Source: Armatimonadota bacterium
GTDB lineage: Bacteria > Armatimonadota > HRBIN16
DNA: 64,000 nt
Assembly: GCA_026003195.1 (NCBI GenBank)
Contig: BPGU01000004.1
Location: 196,317-260,316, forward strand
Direction: 5' to 3'
Shown here piece by piece: positions 42,480 through 50,973 of this stretch. The first letter of the stretch is position 1. Each line of letters opens with the position of its first letter. Below the pieces are notes generated by a model. That model was not told the origin of the DNA. It searched no databases and saw only the letters and a program-made list of their open reading frames with translations. A program made the position numbers and the translations under genes.

Positions 42480-43058
42480 TTGAGCGAAAAAAAGGTTCGT
42501 CCTGCCGTGTTTCTGGACAGAGACGGTGTGATTAACGTGGATCCGGTGGAGTTTGTGACGCGACCGGAGGAATTGCATCTGCTCCCTACCTCCGCGCAGG
42601 CGATAGCCCGTTTCAATGAGGCGGGAGTGCCGATCATCGTCTGCTCGAACCAGTCGGGGGTAGCCAAAGGACTGTACACCTTGCAAACACTGGAGCAGAT
42701 TAGCGAGAGGCTCCAGCAGATGCTGCGCGATTACGGAGCGCACATCGACGCCTTCTACTACTGTCCCCACGACGACGCCGATGGCTGTGAGTGCCGGAAG
42801 CCCAAGCCGGGGTTGCTTCTGCGGGCAGCGCAGGAACACGCCATCGCGCTGGAGCGTTCGGTGTTTGTGGGGGATTCCTGGCGGGACGTTGTGGCAGGTC
42901 GCGCGGCGGGGGTGAAGACCGTGCTGGTGCTGAGCGGACATGTGAAGCCAGAGATGCTCGATTCTGCCGAAATGCAGCAACACCCTCCAGACCACGTTGC
43001 TGCAGACCTGCAGGGGGCAACAGAGTGGATTCTGCATCAGCTGAACCGCTGCGAATAG
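42480..43058 (+). CDS. gmhB: D,D-heptose-1,7-bisphosphate phosphatase-like HAD phosphatase
   Basis: 192 aa, TTG start with GGGGGTGAA upstream. HAD motif I FLDRDGVIN (nucleophile Asp), motif II CSNQSG, the zinc loop CPHDDADGCECRKPKPG and motif III/IV VGDSWRDV identify the GmhB/histidinol-phosphatase subfamily. It probably dephosphorylates heptose bisphosphate for LPS inner core. Other heptose genes are not in the window, so the substrate is inferred. Its stop shares one base with the start of the LptD-like gene. Confidence 0.87.
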   Translation: MSEKKVRPAVFLDRDGVINVDPVEFVTRPEELHLLPTSAQAIARFNEAGVPIIVCSNQSGVAKGLYTLQTLEQISERLQQMLRDYGAHIDAFYYCPHDDADGCECRKPKPGLLLRAAQEHAIALERSVFVGDSWRDVVAGRAAGVKTVLVLSGHVKPEMLDSAEMQQHPPDHVAADLQGATEWILHQLNRCE

Positions 43059-44524
43059 TGTGTGCCCGCTGGATTACCGCCCTGCTGGTGCTGGGGATGC
43101 TGGGCAGTCGCAGCTTTTCTGCGCCTTCGCCTGTCGAGGAGGAGCCGTGGCGACTGCTGGCACAGCGTGTGGAGGCACAGGAGTTTCAGCGTTTTCTTGC
43201 CGAAGGGGATGCCGAGGTGCAATGGGGTAACCGGCGTGTGCGGGCACAACGGATGGAAGGCGACCTGCAAACCGGCTGGATCACAGCCACCGGCGATGTG
43301 CTCTTCTCCGACGAACGGGGAACGTTTCGCGCTTCGCGAATGCGCCTGAACCTGAAAACCCGTGCGGGCGACTTGTACGATGTGCAGGGGGAGGTCGAGG
43401 GCATTTTCGTCACCGCCGCGTTGTTACACTCCGATGGAAATACCCTGACCATGCAGGAGGTGAACCTGACCACTTGCGACAAACAGCCCCCCGATTTCCT
43501 GCTGTCTGCCAGTGAGCTGAGCCTCAGTACCGCTCTGCGCCTGCGCGCTCGCAGGGTATCTCTGTCTGCCTGGGGACGTCGGTGGATCACAGTGCCGTAT
43601 CTGAGCCGGCGAATCGGCAGGCGTGCGCCGGGCGAACCTCTCCTCCCGCAAGTTGGCTACTCGCGCCGAAGAGGGGTGCAGTTATCGCATGGAGACCTGC
43701 TGCCGCAAAGGTGGGGGCAGATACGCTATGGCGCACGGGTGTTCACCCGTCACGACCCCGAGATTCAGATAGACTTGCTGCGCCGGCTGGATAACGTCGG
43801 CGATCAGGAGCCTCTCCGTCGCCTAGAACCGACAGAGCGTTCGGGCGACTCTTTCTTGGAAACGGTGAACACCCCGTACTGGCGTCACTCGCCGGACGCA
43901 CGGGCGAAGCAGGCAGTGTTTCTTTCTCTGCGGGCGAATTCACCGGTGGAAAACCTGCAGCGTACCGACCTCTACTTGCGGGGAGCCGAGCTGGGTTACC
44001 AGACGGTTGCCTCCTGGGGAGGCGGTTTACTGGAAACGGAGTGGAAAATAGGTCGGTTCCGGGAGAGCCCGACGCTGGTAACCGCTACTCGAACCGTTGC
44101 TCTCGTGCGGTGGCAGTCTCCAACCGTGCAGATAGGCAAACAGTTGGGTGCGGACGTCGTTCTGGATGCGCGAGCCAGTGCGTATACGGGTGCAGAGGGC
44201 TATAGCTGGGCACGGGCGCTGTGGGGCGTGTACTGGGACGCGGGAGAGCGGCTGCAAGCAGGGGTCGGACTATCGCTGGCTGCGACGAGTGGCAAAAGCC
44301 CATTGGCATCAGACCAGCTGGAGACGCGAAGAGAGGCACGCTTTCGGCTGCGCTGGACGGCGAAATGGGGGGTGGACGTGCTGGGAGTATGGGACATCGA
44401 GCACCACCGCTGGCGCGACTGGCAGATTGCTTTGACGCCCCCTGCACACTGCATTCAGCCACAGTTAGTATGGAGCTCTCAGCAGCGACAGCTTCAGGTG
44501 TATCTGAGCCTGGTCAGCAGATAA
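43058..44524 (+). CDS. LptD/OstA-like outer-membrane protein
   Basis: 488 aa. The GTG at 43058 follows the gmhB stop directly and gives a signal peptide (ARWITALLVLGMLGSRSFSA). The N-terminal OstA-like domain has AEGDAEVQWGNRRVRAQRME and ATGDVLFSDERGTFRASRMR. The remainder alternates as beta strands of a barrel. It is well short of proteobacterial LptD (over 750 aa), so it may be a reduced LptD or a relative in the same transport family. Coupling to gmhB supports an LPS role. The frame is open back to 42791 inside gmhB, but those codons are out of phase with that gene and are rejected. Confidence 0.75.
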   Translation: MCARWITALLVLGMLGSRSFSAPSPVEEEPWRLLAQRVEAQEFQRFLAEGDAEVQWGNRRVRAQRMEGDLQTGWITATGDVLFSDERGTFRASRMRLNLKTRAGDLYDVQGEVEGIFVTAALLHSDGNTLTMQEVNLTTCDKQPPDFLLSASELSLSTALRLRARRVSLSAWGRRWITVPYLSRRIGRRAPGEPLLPQVGYSRRRGVQLSHGDLLPQRWGQIRYGARVFTRHDPEIQIDLLRRLDNVGDQEPLRRLEPTERSGDSFLETVNTPYWRHSPDARAKQAVFLSLRANSPVENLQRTDLYLRGAELGYQTVASWGGGLLETEWKIGRFRESPTLVTATRTVALVRWQSPTVQIGKQLGADVVLDARASAYTGAEGYSWARALWGVYWDAGERLQAGVGLSLAATSGKSPLASDQLETRREARFRLRWTAKWGVDVLGVWDIEHHRWRDWQIALTPPAHCIQPQLVWSSQQRQLQVYLSLVSR

Positions 44525-44607
44525 AGGGTTTTTCCTCAAAAAGGGTAAACCTCTTCCCTTGCTGAATCGTCAGAGGGTAACGAAAGAAGAGAAACGGAGG
44601 TACTCCA

Positions 44608-45891
44608 ATGTTCCGCTGGTTATGCATCTCTCTGCTGGTCGCGCTGGGGACATGGGTGGCGTCGGCAACGCCGCTGGATGATTATGTGTCTGCCGAGGAT
44701 AACACCTACGGCTGGCAAATCGTCAATAGCCGTGAAATAGCCGGCGTCACCGCGCTGGAGGTGAGCCTCACTTCGCAAAAATGGCGCGATCTCGTGTGGA
44801 AGCACAGGGTGTACATCCTGAAACCGGCGCAGTTAAAGACACCTGAGTTCGCTGTGCTCTATATTACCGGCAGCAGCGGTATGGCGGAACTGGCGGCGTT
44901 TGGGCAGGTGGCGAGCAAGGTGGGCGCGTTGTGTGTTATCCTGAACGACGTGCCCAATCAACCACTCTTTGGTGGCTTGAGCGAGGATGCGCTGATCTCT
45001 TACACCTTCGTGGAATTCGCCAAATCGGGTGACAAGACCTGGCCCGCCCTGCTGCCCATGACCAAGAGCGCGGTGCGCGCCATGACCGCCGTACAGGAAA
45101 TCGCCAAAAAGCAGTGGGATATCGGCGTGAAGGAGTTCATAGTCACGGGTGGCTCCAAGCGCGGCTGGACTACATGGCTCACGGCAGCGGTGGATAAGCG
45201 CGTGCGCGCTATTGCCCCCATGGTGTACGACATCCTCAACTTCCCCAAGCAACTGCCCCATCAAGTGGCTACCTGGGGCAAGTACAGCGAGATGATCGCC
45301 GACTACTCCACCAAAGGGTTGACGGAGATGCTCTCCACTACGGAAGGGCAGACGCTTACCGCCATCGTTGACCCTTACTCCTACCGCGAGCGGTTCAAGA
45401 TGCCCAAGATGATTATCAACGGCGCGAATGACCGCTACTGGGTGATAGACGCCGCGCAGTTCTACTTCAACGACCTGCCGGGCGAGAAGTACCTGATGTA
45501 CGTGCCGAACGCCGGGCACAGTCTGCAGGAGGGTCTGCAGCGCGTGGTCAATAACCTGACCGCATTCTACCTGGCGGTGGCGTCCAAACAACCACTGGCA
45601 CAAATCCAGGCGGACGTCCAGCGGCAGGGGAACAAACTGCTGGTCACTGTGACCACAAAAGGCAAGGTGGGGGGCGTGCAAATCTGGACGGCACAGTCCA
45701 GCACCAAAGACCTGCGCAGCTCAAAGTGGACGGCTCTGGACGCCAAACCCGCCGGCAACGGCAAGTACACTGCCGAAATCGCCCTGCCCACCGATGCAAC
45801 CGCCTTTGCGCTATTCGCGGACGCCCAGGGCAGCGTCAACGGCACAGAGTACCACGTGTGCACCGTTCCGGTGGTGACGGTGATTCAGTAA
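44608..45891 (+). CDS. PhoPQ-activated pathogenicity-related (PqaA-like) alpha/beta hydrolase
   Basis: 427 aa. Signal peptide (MFRWLCISLLVALGTWVASA), then PLDDYVSAEDNTYGW, typical of the PhoPQ_related family. The nucleophile Ser is in GGSKRGWTTWL, the acid in NGANDRYW and the His in PNAGHS, so the triad is intact. A C-terminal beta domain (about 330-427) follows. The physiological substrate is unknown; it is probably periplasmic. GGAGGT precedes the ATG. A strong hairpin follows. Confidence 0.88.
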   Translation: MFRWLCISLLVALGTWVASATPLDDYVSAEDNTYGWQIVNSREIAGVTALEVSLTSQKWRDLVWKHRVYILKPAQLKTPEFAVLYITGSSGMAELAAFGQVASKVGALCVILNDVPNQPLFGGLSEDALISYTFVEFAKSGDKTWPALLPMTKSAVRAMTAVQEIAKKQWDIGVKEFIVTGGSKRGWTTWLTAAVDKRVRAIAPMVYDILNFPKQLPHQVATWGKYSEMIADYSTKGLTEMLSTTEGQTLTAIVDPYSYRERFKMPKMIINGANDRYWVIDAAQFYFNDLPGEKYLMYVPNAGHSLQEGLQRVVNNLTAFYLAVASKQPLAQIQADVQRQGNKLLVTVTTKGKVGGVQIWTAQSSTKDLRSSKWTALDAKPAGNGKYTAEIALPTDATAFALFADAQGSVNGTEYHVCTVPVVTVIQ

Positions 45892-45901
45892 GAAGGTGTA
45901 T

Positions 45902-45932
45902 GCTTACCCGCCGCTGCGTGCGGCGGGTAAGC
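45902..45932 (+). terminator. Terminator-like hairpin
   Basis: GCTTACCCGCCGC-TGCGT-GCGGCGGGTAAGC: a perfect 13-bp stem with a 5-nt loop, 10 nt after the preceding stop, followed by GTCATTCTCATCC. Confidence 0.72.
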
Positions 45933-45941
45933 GTCATTCTC

Positions 45942-46169
45942 ATCCTGTAGCAGCCGCTGAGATAAAGGTTCTGCACTGACGAACCGCCTGTTCCACCGAT
46001 TGCGTCATCGCCGTTGCCACCTGATATGCTGCTGATGAGCACAAACGATCAGCAGTTTGCCGCTGCTGCAGGCTACGTTGACGGCTAAAGCCGTTCCCCT
46101 TCAGACGAAGCCAGCCTGCAACACCACACAGTAACAAGGTAACACGTTCCAGCACGCGCCGTCAAGAGA
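45942..46169 (-). pseudogene. Decayed duplicate of the toxin-antitoxin module
   Basis: At 45942-45966 the DNA matches the last codons of the toxin gene (46293-46317) at 23 of 25 bases. At 46136-46169 it matches the promoter-side 34 bp of the antitoxin (46890-46923) exactly. Between them only about 170 bp remain, including a repeat-type hairpin (ACGGCTAAAGCCGT, 46081-46094). The best reading is a tandem copy of the module with most coding sequence deleted. The remaining 46170-46289 shows no gene. Confidence 0.5.
46136..46169. repeat. 34-bp direct repeat, copy 1
   Basis: Starts AAGGTAACACGTTCCAGCAC and ends CGTCAAGAGA. It is identical to 46890-46923. On the minus strand it contains TTGACG and TACCTT with an 18-nt spacer, a plausible promoter. 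Confidence 0.85.
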
Positions 46170-46289
46170 GGCCGCAGCAAACACCTACCCAGCCGCACGT
46201 GATGGTTTGGATGTCAGCGGAGCGGTTCCACTGTTATGTCCTGATGCAGCCGCAACCTTCAGTCCGCGTGTCTGTGGCTACAAGGGTTA

Positions 46290-46637
46290 CTAATCCTGTA
46301 GTAGCCACTGAGATAAACGCTGCTTGATGCGTCGGAGGCGTTGCGTGGAGACTTCGCCAATTGCTCCCAGCAGAATATCTTCCGACACCACTGCCAGCCG
46401 CCCGATCCTTATCACACTTTCCACCTTCAGTCCGCTGAGAACAAAATCATCGTCCTCAGGGCGTACTATTTCGTCGAAACCGGTAATGTAATGTCGCATT
46501 TGGGACGAAACCATGCATATCAGCCAGTCTGGAAACTCGCCCGGAACCCGACACAAAAGTAAGGCGGGGCGCAGTTTACCCTCTTCCATGTCAGCGTGTG
46601 GAAAACGCAACAGAACAACCTGGCCCGAGTGTATCAT
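46290..46637 (-). CDS. MazF/PemK-like toxin
   Basis: 115 aa, the MazF size. It begins SGQVVLLRFPHADMEEGKLRP and then PALLLCRVPGEFPDWLICMV, the N-terminal strands of the MazF/PemK SH3-like fold. Such toxins cleave mRNA. Its start overlaps the upstream antitoxin by 4 nt, so the two are translated together. Confidence 0.8.
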   Translation of the reverse strand: MIHSGQVVLLRFPHADMEEGKLRPALLLCRVPGEFPDWLICMVSSQMRHYITGFDEIVRPEDDDFVLSGLKVESVIRIGRLAVVSEDILLGAIGEVSTQRLRRIKQRLSQWLLQD

Positions 46638-46846
46638 TTGAAGACAACCTTCAGGTCAGCAGTATCGTACAACGTTTCCTCCTCTTCCATTCCGCGCATC
46701 GCGCTCTCCAGCGAAAGGTCAGACCATTCCGCCAGCTCGCGCCGTTCTGCCTTCAGGAGCAGGTAGCGGATGAAATCCAGAAGTTCTTCCTGATAGGGTT
46801 CGGGTAGCCTCTGCATATAGTCAATCAGTTTCGGGTCGAGAGCCAT
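46634..46846 (-). CDS. Antitoxin, DUF2281-like
   Basis: 70 aa. LPEPYQEELLDFIRYLLLKA is the amphipathic DUF2281-type helix, followed by an acidic C-terminus suited to binding a toxin. It is the first gene of the pair and is preceded by the 34-bp repeat that carries a promoter-like sequence; autoregulation is likely by analogy with other modules. Confidence 0.75.
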   Translation of the reverse strand: MALDPKLIDYMQRLPEPYQEELLDFIRYLLLKAERRELAEWSDLSLESAMRGMEEEETLYDTADLKVVFK

Positions 46847-46889
46847 GTGCTACACCTCTCAGGATTTTGTGGTCTCTCAGGCAAGTATA

Positions 46890-46923
46890 AAGGTAACACG
46901 TTCCAGCACGCGCCGTCAAGAGA
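46890..46923. repeat. 34-bp direct repeat, copy 2 (toxin-antitoxin promoter region)
   Basis: Identical to 46136-46169, 754 bp away. It lies 43 nt upstream of the antitoxin start. On the minus strand TTGACG, an 18-nt spacer and TACCTT suggest the module promoter. Confidence 0.8.
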
Positions 46924-47009
46924 TGCAGGTGGTGTTTCGCAAGCGGAGAAATGGGCTTGAACAGGATAGCCTCGTCTCTGCGTATAACTGAATACACCGG
47001 TGAGATACA

Positions 47010-47540
47010 ATGGCAATCCTGATGCCTCATCTGGTGATAGAGCCGATGCGGGCGGAGGACATCCCTGAAATCATGCAGATGGAGCGGATGTGCTTCCGTA
47101 CCCCCTGGCACGAGAACGCTTTTTACAACGAGCTGTACCACCAGCCCGCCTGCTACCTGGTGGCAAAAAGCAACGGTCGTGTGGTGGGCTACGGCGGTAT
47201 GTGGGTGATTATGGACGAGGCGCATATCACCACGCTGGCGGTGCATCCGCACTATCGCCGACAGCACATCGGCGAGAAGCTGCTGCTGGCGTTGCTGGAA
47301 TGCGCCATTGCCCGGCGAGCACGTCATGCCACCCTGGAGGTGCGCGAAACCAACCTTGCTGCCCAGAGGCTCTACACCAAGTACGGCTTCTATACCGTTG
47401 CTATCCGTAAGGGCTACTATGCCGACACCGGCGAGAACGCGCTCATCATGTGGACGCCGGATATGCAAACGCCAGAATACCAGCAGCTGTTGAGAACCAA
47501 CCGATGGAAACTGCTGAAAGGGGGAGGCTCGGAGCCATGA
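47010..47540 (+). CDS. rimI: Ribosomal protein S18-alanine N-acetyltransferase-like GNAT
   Basis: 176 aa. IEPMRAEDIPEIMQMERMCF, the acetyl-CoA loop VHPHYRRQHIGEKLLLALL and EVRETNLAAQRLYTKYGFYT are RimI hallmarks, and YYADTGENALIMW is the usual ending. Location directly before tsaD with a 4-nt overlap is the classic rimI-tsaD arrangement, which strengthens the call. It has an extra tail of about 20 residues. Confidence 0.88.
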   Translation: MAILMPHLVIEPMRAEDIPEIMQMERMCFRTPWHENAFYNELYHQPACYLVAKSNGRVVGYGGMWVIMDEAHITTLAVHPHYRRQHIGEKLLLALLECAIARRARHATLEVRETNLAAQRLYTKYGFYTVAIRKGYYADTGENALIMWTPDMQTPEYQQLLRTNRWKLLKGGGSEP

Positions 47541-48535
47541 ACGTTCTGGGCATCGAAACCAGCTGTGACGAAACCTCCGTCGCCGTGGTGCGCGATGGGG
47601 TGGAGATATTGTCCAACCTGATCGCCTCGCAGGTGGATATCCATGCGCTCACGGGGGGCGTCGTGCCCGAGGTGGCGGCGCGTAAACACGTGGAGCGGTT
47701 GGGTGTGCTCATCGAGGAAGCATTGCATCGAGCAAACGTTGGCTATGCGGATATCGACCTCATCGCGGTCACCAACCGTCCTGGGTTGGTAGGTGCGCTG
47801 ATGGTGGGGGTGTCCGCAGGCAAGGCGCTGGCGTATGCGCTGGGCAAACCCATCGTAGCAGTACATCATCTGGAGGGGCATATTGCTTCTAATTTCCTCA
47901 CCGCGCCCGACCTGCAGTTCCCGTTTATCTGCCTGATTGTATCGGGCGGGCATACCGACCTGCACATCGTGGAAGCGCATGGACGCCGGCGCCGGCTGGG
48001 TAGCACGCGCGACGATGCCGCCGGCGAAGCCTTCGACAAAGCCGCCCGCCTGCTGGGGCTGGGCTACCCCGGCGGTCCGGTCATCGATCGCGTCGCCAAG
48101 CAGGGCAACCCTCAGGCTATCCCCTTCCCGCGCGCCTGGCTGGAGGAGGACAGCTATGACTTCAGCTTCAGCGGGTTGAAGACGGCTTTACTCCGCTATG
48201 TGCAGGCTACCGGCGAATCGCTAAACGTTGCAGACACCGCCGCCAGCTTTCAGGAAGCGATAGTGGACGTGCTGGTAGGCAAGACATTACGCGCTGCCGA
48301 AGAGCATGGCATCCCGCGCGTTGCCGTGTGCGGAGGCGTTGCCGCCAACTCGCGCTTGAAAGCAGTGCTGAGTGAGGAGGCGGGCAGGCGCGGCTACCAG
48401 CTGGTGATCCCACCGCTCATCCTCTGCACCGACAACGCCGCCATGATCGCCGCGGCAGGATACTTCCAGTACCTCACCTTCGGCGCCAGTGAGATGGACT
48501 TCGACACCATCGCCAGCGAGGCTCTGGCAGGGTAG
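47537..48535 (+). CDS. tsaD: tRNA N6-adenosine threonylcarbamoyltransferase
   Basis: 332 aa. It transfers threonylcarbamoyl to A37 of ANN-decoding tRNAs with TsaB and TsaE. NVLGIETSCDETSVAVV begins the ASKHA fold; HHLEGHIAS gives the metal-binding histidines; CLIVSGGHTDL and CGGVAANSRLK follow. The start at 47537 overlaps the rimI stop (ATGA), with GGAGG upstream. Confidence 0.96.
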   Translation: MNVLGIETSCDETSVAVVRDGVEILSNLIASQVDIHALTGGVVPEVAARKHVERLGVLIEEALHRANVGYADIDLIAVTNRPGLVGALMVGVSAGKALAYALGKPIVAVHHLEGHIASNFLTAPDLQFPFICLIVSGGHTDLHIVEAHGRRRRLGSTRDDAAGEAFDKAARLLGLGYPGGPVIDRVAKQGNPQAIPFPRAWLEEDSYDFSFSGLKTALLRYVQATGESLNVADTAASFQEAIVDVLVGKTLRAAEEHGIPRVAVCGGVAANSRLKAVLSEEAGRRGYQLVIPPLILCTDNAAMIAAAGYFQYLTFGASEMDFDTIASEALAG

Positions 48536-48543
48536 ATGGCAAT

Positions 48544-49893
48544 ATGCGACGAGTGATTATCTTCCGGCGTGAACTGCGCCTCACCGACAACCCGCTGCTG
48601 CAAGACGCCCAACAGGGAGAAACCATACCCGTCTTCTTTTTAGACGAATACAACCAGCAGGAACATGGCGACAACCTGCGCGCCCTCTTCTTCCACGCCC
48701 TGCGCGAACTGCAAAGAGGCATCGAATCGCGAGGGGGCAGGCTGTACGTCGTCCCGCTGGAGCAACAGGAACAATTTTTCGACATCGCCCGCCCCGATGA
48801 AGTGCGATTCTGCGAAGATGTGGAACCCCACTCGCGGGAGCGGGATGGGCAGCTGAAGAGGTTGCTGGAGCGCAAGGGTATCCGCTACCGTGTGCTGCGC
48901 GATAGCCTGCTCAGCCCCTTGCCCGACAGCACCTATCCCAGCTTCACGCAGTTCTACAAGCGACACTTCACCCAGCACGTGCAGCCGGAGCCACCTGTGC
49001 CTGCTCCATCCCGACTGCATACGCTCGTTATGGATGTGCCCACTGTCGCCATCCCCGAGGTGGATACTGAACCCGCCCGCAAATGGTATGCCACCGAGCG
49101 GGAAGTGCAGGCGCAGTGGCAACAGTTCGTTGGAACCACTCTGCCGCGCTACAGTAGCCTGCGCAACCTGCCCTCGGTGGAAGGGGTATCGCGCATGAGC
49201 CCTTATATCCGTTGCGGAATGATTTCTCTGCGTCAAATGCTGCGCGAGGCATGGGGCGTCAGCGAGCAGTTCGTGAAAGAGCTGGCATGGCGCGACTTCT
49301 ACACGCACATCCTGTATCATCACCCCGAAACGGTGCACATGGAACTGCGTCCCGAATGGCGCGGTTTTCCCTGGAGGCACCATGAAGAGCAGTTTGAACG
49401 GTGGGCGCAGGGACGCACGGGTATCCCGCTGGTGGATGCCGGGATGCGCCAGCTGCTGTGTGAAGGTTGGATGCACAACCGCACGCGCATGGTGGTCGCC
49501 AGCTACCTGACGAAACACCTGCTCATCGACTGGAGATGGGGCGAGCGGTGGTTCTATCTACACCTGGTAGACGCCGACCTCGCGCAGAACGTGGGCAACT
49601 GGCAGTGGGCGGCGGGGTGCGGCGCGGACGCCCTGCCCTACTTCCGCATTTTCAATCCCATCCTGCAGGCGCAAAAGTTCGACCCGAAAGCCGAGTACAT
49701 CCACCGCTACGTGCCCGAGCTGCAAGGGGCAACCGACGAGCAGCTGAGTGACCTGCACCATCTCAGTCGCGCCTGTCCCGATTACCCATCTCCTCTGGTA
49801 CATCCCGAAGAAGGGCGCAAGCGTTTCCTGCAGGTAGCCCAGCAGTTCTTCGGCGAGAGTGTGCAGGGAAAGCTCCCTCTAGAACAAGAATAA
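48544..49893 (+). CDS. phrB: Deoxyribodipyrimidine (CPD) photolyase, class I
   Basis: 449 aa. It repairs UV-induced cyclobutane dimers using FADH and blue light. The N-terminal antenna domain (FRRELRLTDNPLL) and FAD domain (ELAWRDFYTHILYHHP, GIPLVDAGMRQLLCEGWMHN, QNVGNWQWAAGCGADALPYF) are complete, including the Trp residues used in electron transfer. It begins 8 nt after tsaD. Confidence 0.94.
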   Translation: MRRVIIFRRELRLTDNPLLQDAQQGETIPVFFLDEYNQQEHGDNLRALFFHALRELQRGIESRGGRLYVVPLEQQEQFFDIARPDEVRFCEDVEPHSRERDGQLKRLLERKGIRYRVLRDSLLSPLPDSTYPSFTQFYKRHFTQHVQPEPPVPAPSRLHTLVMDVPTVAIPEVDTEPARKWYATEREVQAQWQQFVGTTLPRYSSLRNLPSVEGVSRMSPYIRCGMISLRQMLREAWGVSEQFVKELAWRDFYTHILYHHPETVHMELRPEWRGFPWRHHEEQFERWAQGRTGIPLVDAGMRQLLCEGWMHNRTRMVVASYLTKHLLIDWRWGERWFYLHLVDADLAQNVGNWQWAAGCGADALPYFRIFNPILQAQKFDPKAEYIHRYVPELQGATDEQLSDLHHLSRACPDYPSPLVHPEEGRKRFLQVAQQFFGESVQGKLPLEQE

Positions 49894-49922
49894 GGGATGG
49901 AAGTGACGCAGCGAGACCTGCA

Positions 49923-50012
49923 GGGGGATTGCTTCGCTGCCTCGTGATTTGTGAGGACACCTGTGTGCTCAACCTTTCATGCAGAGGTTGAAAGTGCCGA
50001 AGCAATCTCCCC
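49923..50012. repeat. R2 repeat with inverted half
   Basis: GGGGGATTGCTTCG (49923-49936) and its inverse GCCGAAGCAATCTCCCC (49996-50012) enclose about 60 bp. It is related to the R2 copy at 12174. It occupies the gap before the Uma2 gene at 50044. Confidence 0.55.
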
Positions 50013-50043
50013 TGTGGATACAATCACGCAGGTGGTGAGAGAG

Positions 50044-50622
50044 ATGGCTCTGCCAGAAGCGCTTCGTTCACGGCTCACATGGGAACAATATGTGCAAACG
50101 CCCGAAAGCATGGAGCGCGTGGAGATTGAAGACGGTGAGGTAAAGCTGATGGCATCCCCCACGGGAACACATCAACTGATTCTGGGCAATCTGCATCTCA
50201 TGTTGGCTGGCAATTCCTTCGTTCGGGCACAGGGCATCGTGCTCATGGCGCCGTTCGATGTGGTGATTTCCCGCCGTCCTCTTCGAGTGCGCCAGCCTGA
50301 CCTGCTGTATATCAGCAAACAACGCCTGCAGGCAGATGACCTCCGACCTCTACAGCGGCTGGAGATAGCTCCCGAACTGGTCGTGGAAGTGCTTTCACCC
50401 AGCGACACCTTTGTGCATCTGTCTCGCAAGCTGGCAGACTATCACCTTATCGGCGTGCAAGAGGTGTGGCTCGTAGATGCAGAGCAGAGTCAGGTGTTCC
50501 TGTTATCTCGCGAAGAACGAGGCTGGCTCTGGCAAGGACCTCTGACGGGTGAAGAGGAGATACCCTCTGCTGTGCTACCCGAAGCACGGATTGCCGTCCA
50601 GACAATCTTTGAAGGAGGATAA
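50044..50622 (+). CDS. Uma2 family endonuclease-like protein
   Basis: 192 aa. The start at 50044 has AGGTGGTGA 5 nt upstream; the frame is open to 49951 but that part is R2 repeat DNA. GTHQLILGNLHLMLAGNSFV is the variable helix, VRQPDLLYIS holds the active-site Asp, and PELVVEVLSPSDTFVHLSRK the Glu. It is distinct in sequence from the four-copy array. It is followed after 3 nt by a cupin gene, whose ribosome site GAAGGAGG lies in the last codons. Confidence 0.85.
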   Translation: MALPEALRSRLTWEQYVQTPESMERVEIEDGEVKLMASPTGTHQLILGNLHLMLAGNSFVRAQGIVLMAPFDVVISRRPLRVRQPDLLYISKQRLQADDLRPLQRLEIAPELVVEVLSPSDTFVHLSRKLADYHLIGVQEVWLVDAEQSQVFLLSREERGWLWQGPLTGEEEIPSAVLPEARIAVQTIFEGG

Positions 50623-50625
50623 GCG

Positions 50626-50973
50626 ATGCAGATACGTTCTTTTGACCCCAATGCGCTCTTTCCAGCGCATGAGGGCACTATACTCGCACAGGGCGTGTTC
50701 GCCTCCGAAGAGATAGGCGCGCCGTTCGGGTGCGCCTTCGGCGTTTTGAAGCCGGGCATGGCGCAGAAGCCCGAGCGCGTGCCCGTCGCCAAGCTCTACT
50801 ACGTCCGCTATGGCGAAGCCACCCTGCGCATTGAGGACGAAGAGCAGGTCATCCGCGAAGGGGATGTGGTCTTCATCCCTGCCAACGCCTGGCACACCGT
50901 GCGCAATCATACCGACAGGGATTTCAGCACCTTTGCCCTGTGGTGGACTCCCGCAGGAGGTGCAGAGCCATGA
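50626..50973 (+). CDS. Cupin domain protein
   Basis: 115 aa single cupin. Motif 1-like YYVRYGEATLRIEDEEQVI and motif 2-like GDVVFIPANAWHTVRN are visible; one His is in AWHTV, while the usual HxH of motif 1 reads YYVRYG, so metal binding may be altered. Its stop overlaps the next gene (ATGA). It is probably an accessory to the sugar oxidoreductase and sulfatase-like genes downstream. Confidence 0.82.
   Translation: MQIRSFDPNALFPAHEGTILAQGVFASEEIGAPFGCAFGVLKPGMAQKPERVPVAKLYYVRYGEATLRIEDEEQVIREGDVVFIPANAWHTVRNHTDRDFSTFALWWTPAGGAEP

Noticed and set aside
46136-46923. 34-bp direct repeats as attachment sites of an integrated element
   Set aside because: No integrase lies between them, and the position upstream of the antitoxin fits a duplicated promoter region better.
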